41,109 nt of DNA, taken from positions 1 to 41,109 of the IMG/VR virus record IMGVR_UViG_3300030060_005287. One strand, 5' to 3'. Positions 39,328-41,109 of the stretch are shown here, one piece after another. Source of the stretch: a virus. Every line of letters begins with the position of its first letter. The first letter of the stretch is position 1. The notes under the pieces were generated by a model. That model saw only the letters and a program-made list of their open reading frames with translations, was not told the origin of the DNA and ran no database searches. Position numbers and translations under genes: made by a program.

Positions 39328-40041
39328 ATGGCAGGATCAGGAGCAGAACGACAGGAAACTGGGTTAGTTAATGCTATTAATAGAGCCGTAACCAATAACG
39401 GAGGGAAGGGTATAAAAATCCAAACCCCAGGCGCCTCTTTAACAAACATAATTAGGGCTCAAAAATATGGAGGTAGATCATCTGCCGGAACTGAGCCATA
39501 CACAGATGTAGTTCTTTACTCGCAGGGAGGAAGGAAATGGAACCTCTCTATGAAAGGTGAATCTGCACCCTCACTCGCAGGAGGAGGTCTTGAAGGACTG
39601 GAACTAATTGTTCCCGGTATCGGTGGAAAGTTCTTAAAGGCTGCTTATAGAGCATATATTCGTGCGGGATATAAACGCGGAGACGATTTACCAGACGCAT
39701 ACGCGACAGTGCCTACGAATCTAACGAGTAAAATAGTGGTGGGAACTGCCGCGATGGGTGGACCTATTCACTACATGTATCAAGGTCCGATGGATGTAAC
39801 CTCTAGGTTTAATAAAACTAATGGTATATTAACAGTAAATGGTAAATTAACTTCTTCTGGTGTGTTTGCAAAACAATATAAGTTGATTTTCCGTTTACGA
39901 AGAAGAAGACAAGATAGAAAATTCTTAATCGAAACGGACAAGGGCGGAAAAGACAAACGTGGTTTACCTATGATCACTCAAGGTAGAAGAATTATGATTG
40001 TTGATAGTATGCCAAGTCAAGCGTTCAAAGTTAGAATATAA
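39328..40041 (+). CDS. Putative PD-(D/E)XK-like phage protein, alone on the + strand
   Basis: 237 aa with GGGAG 9 nt before the ATG. An N-terminal helix AERQETGLVNAINRA (E7/E10) is followed by EPYTDVVLYSQGGRKWNLSM and K76 (D60, S74-M-K76), the layout of the restriction-like fold in its D...S-x-K form, and then GESAPSLAGGGLEGLELI. The second half is basic (FRLRRRRQDRKFLI). No signal peptide. It might be a nuclease or a DNA-binding virion protein; I give the nuclease reading as inference. It is the only + strand gene from 30631 to the end of the window. Confidence 0.5.
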   Translation: MAGSGAERQETGLVNAINRAVTNNGGKGIKIQTPGASLTNIIRAQKYGGRSSAGTEPYTDVVLYSQGGRKWNLSMKGESAPSLAGGGLEGLELIVPGIGGKFLKAAYRAYIRAGYKRGDDLPDAYATVPTNLTSKIVVGTAAMGGPIHYMYQGPMDVTSRFNKTNGILTVNGKLTSSGVFAKQYKLIFRLRRRRQDRKFLIETDKGGKDKRGLPMITQGRRIMIVDSMPSQAFKVRI

Positions 40042-40062
40042 AAAAACCCCCTTTCGGGGGTT
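40041..40062 (-). terminator. Terminator for the - strand gene at 40086
   Basis: On the - strand AACCCCC-GAAA-GGGGGTT (40062-40045) is followed by a run of T (40046-40041 and on into TATA). A GNRA loop and T tract make it a good terminator for the gene at 40086. On the + strand the same stem ends the 39328 gene, but with only TTA after it. Confidence 0.85.
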
Positions 40063-40085
40063 ACACGTTGCATAGGGTTAGGATG

Positions 40086-41030
40086 CTATCGAGCAATTCT
40101 GAGTTTACCACCTGACTGCACGCCGTCTTTCTTCTCTGGTTTTCCATACTCAGCAACTTTATCCGCTGCTTTTTGCTTCAACTTTTCTGCTGCCGTTGAG
40201 GCAACGTCTTTAGCAACAGACTTCAATCCAGACTTAATCTTTTCTTTTCTTTCAGGAGTCACTAGTTTACTAGCAGCACTCTTGACTCGGGAAGTAGCAC
40301 CCTTGACAGCATCTCCGACTTTCTTACGGTTTTCTGGTTTCGATAGTTTATGTGCGGCGTATGCAGCACCACCAGCAAGAGCAGCCTTACCGATAGTTCC
40401 CATCAAACCTTCATCAACATCTTCTTTTTCATACTCACGGGCAACCAGTTTCTTGGTTGCCAGATCAACACCCTTACCACGCTTGATCATCTGATCGGCA
40501 TCTTTACCGATGAGTGGACCTTTGACAGACTGGTTTCTTCTTGCGATGTCGTTTCTTTGTGCTTTTGCTCTGTCTTTGTAGTTCATGATAGTAGACTTCT
40601 TAAGTTCATCTACTTGATCATACTCTACGTCTTCACTCTTGGCTTTTCTCCAAGTTCCACCCTTGCTCTTATAGTCCTTTGATGCCCATGCGTTTGCATA
40701 TGCGGATGGATAAACGTCAAACTTTGCCCTTGCGGCTGCTTTGGATGCAGCCCACTTCTTGGGATCGTTTGGGACGTTTTTCTCTTCGAGATCTACGCTC
40801 TCGTCTAGTTCTAAGTTGTCACTCAGATTTTTTTTTTCACTCTCGTTATTAGTAACGCGAGCGATTGAGTCAAAGAGCGATGGTGCTGGCTCTTTGTTTA
40901 GAGCGTTGAATATATCACCTTGAATTTTTTGTTGTTCGAGGTAAGAACTATTTCTGGCTTCTTTGTGTGCTTGGTCGTTGTCCATTTTATTCTGAACCCA
41001 ACCTAGAAACATGTTTTTATCAAATGACAT
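40086..41030 (-). CDS. DUF5872-like virion-associated phage protein
   Basis: 314 aa, SD AAAGGAG before the ATG. Centre: DPKKWAASKAAARAKFDVYP then SAYANAWASKDYKSKGGTWR, the DUF5872-like pattern (K-F-x-V-Y-P-S-A-Y-A-N-A-W-A) seen in phage and giant-virus proteins. An acidic N-terminal part (NLELDESVDLEE) precedes it; after it come a small hydrophobic patch (GTIGKAALAGGAAYAAHKL) and long Lys/Ala-rich helices (AASTAAEKLKQKAADKVAEY). Likely a virion or DNA-associated protein. A TATACATA octamer lies 28 nt upstream, in keeping with late expression. Confidence 0.65.
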   Translation of the reverse strand: MSFDKNMFLGWVQNKMDNDQAHKEARNSSYLEQQKIQGDIFNALNKEPAPSLFDSIARVTNNESEKKNLSDNLELDESVDLEEKNVPNDPKKWAASKAAARAKFDVYPSAYANAWASKDYKSKGGTWRKAKSEDVEYDQVDELKKSTIMNYKDRAKAQRNDIARRNQSVKGPLIGKDADQMIKRGKGVDLATKKLVAREYEKEDVDEGLMGTIGKAALAGGAAYAAHKLSKPENRKKVGDAVKGATSRVKSAASKLVTPERKEKIKSGLKSVAKDVASTAAEKLKQKAADKVAEYGKPEKKDGVQSGGKLRIAR

Positions 41031-41058
41031 CTGTATCTCCTTTAGAGGTTTATCACTA

Positions 41059-41066
41059 TATGTATA
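41059..41066 (-). promoter_or_regulatory. TATACATA octamer (late-promoter candidate)
   Basis: TATACATA on the - strand, followed by TAGTGATAA, ends 28 nt before the ATG at 41030. Together with the sites at 34302 and 36736 it gives three - strand genes with the same octamer at about the same distance. Confidence 0.55.
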
Positions 41067-41109
41067 ATTTACTTGGCGTTTCTTTTCATGAAAGTTAACC
41101 AGTTTGCTA

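Overview
The window is a 41 kb piece of a large tailed-phage genome of the marine T4-like myovirus type. The markers are a family B DNA polymerase (gp43), UvsX recombinase, DnaB-type helicase (gp41) and gp61-type primase in T4-like form, together with many short proteins of the kind shared by marine T4-like phages. The sequence is AT-rich, gene-dense, almost without gaps, and full of ATGA-type stop/start overlaps. I recognised no bacterial housekeeping gene, tRNA, rRNA, CRISPR array or insertion sequence.

Layout. (1) 1-12134, + strand: a run of 16 tightly coupled genes for surface-sugar chemistry. It holds an aminotransferase fragment, an isomerase/kinase/phosphatase/nucleotidyltransferase set that looks like a private NDP-sugar pathway (with an isomerase fused to a nucleotidyltransferase), glycosyltransferases, Gmd, a GalE-like SDR, a short Ugd-like dehydrogenase, a methyltransferase-like protein and a GT2-TPR protein. 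(2) 12160-16504, +: fibre/adhesin genes, including a collagen-like protein with 53 unbroken Gly-X-Y triplets and a polyglycine adhesin-like protein. (3) 16614-27784, +: nucleotide metabolism and replication (dUTPase, Nmad1-like protein, gp43, UvsX, an O-fucosyltransferase-like protein, gp41, primase, ThyX, B12-dependent ribonucleotide reductase). (4) 27785-31571: an envelope island with a Cys-rich small membrane protein, an OprO/OprP-like outer-membrane porin, a lipoprotein trypsin-like protease, a RuvC-like resolvase, and a membrane lipoprotein read from the other strand. (5) 31572-41030, mostly - strand: conserved virion-associated or unknown proteins, a GAF-like membrane protein, a nucleotidyltransferase/basic/HNH fusion, a ligase-like nucleotidyltransferase and a PD-(D/E)XK exonuclease, with one + strand gene at 39328.

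Regulatory signals. Four TATACATA octamers stand in intergenic DNA before genes and may be this phage's form of the T4 late-promoter octamer; TATAAATA-like octamers precede several + strand genes. Promoter-then-GC-hairpin leaders precede dUTPase and the porin genes. A perfect TTGACA/TATAAT pair sits at the start of the exonuclease gene. A + strand terminator hairpin at 36788-36873, in a region where flanking genes run the other way, holds an 11-nt copy of the 16S rRNA anti-Shine-Dalgarno end in its loop, which makes it a candidate small RNA.

Host. The porin implies a Gram-negative host. Its mature N-terminus resembles porins I associate with marine Planctomycetes, and a B12-dependent reductase also fits some non-cyanobacterial marine hosts; this is inference only. 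The sugar genes, fibres, porin and lipoprotein protease together suggest a phage that invests heavily in modifying virion or host surface.
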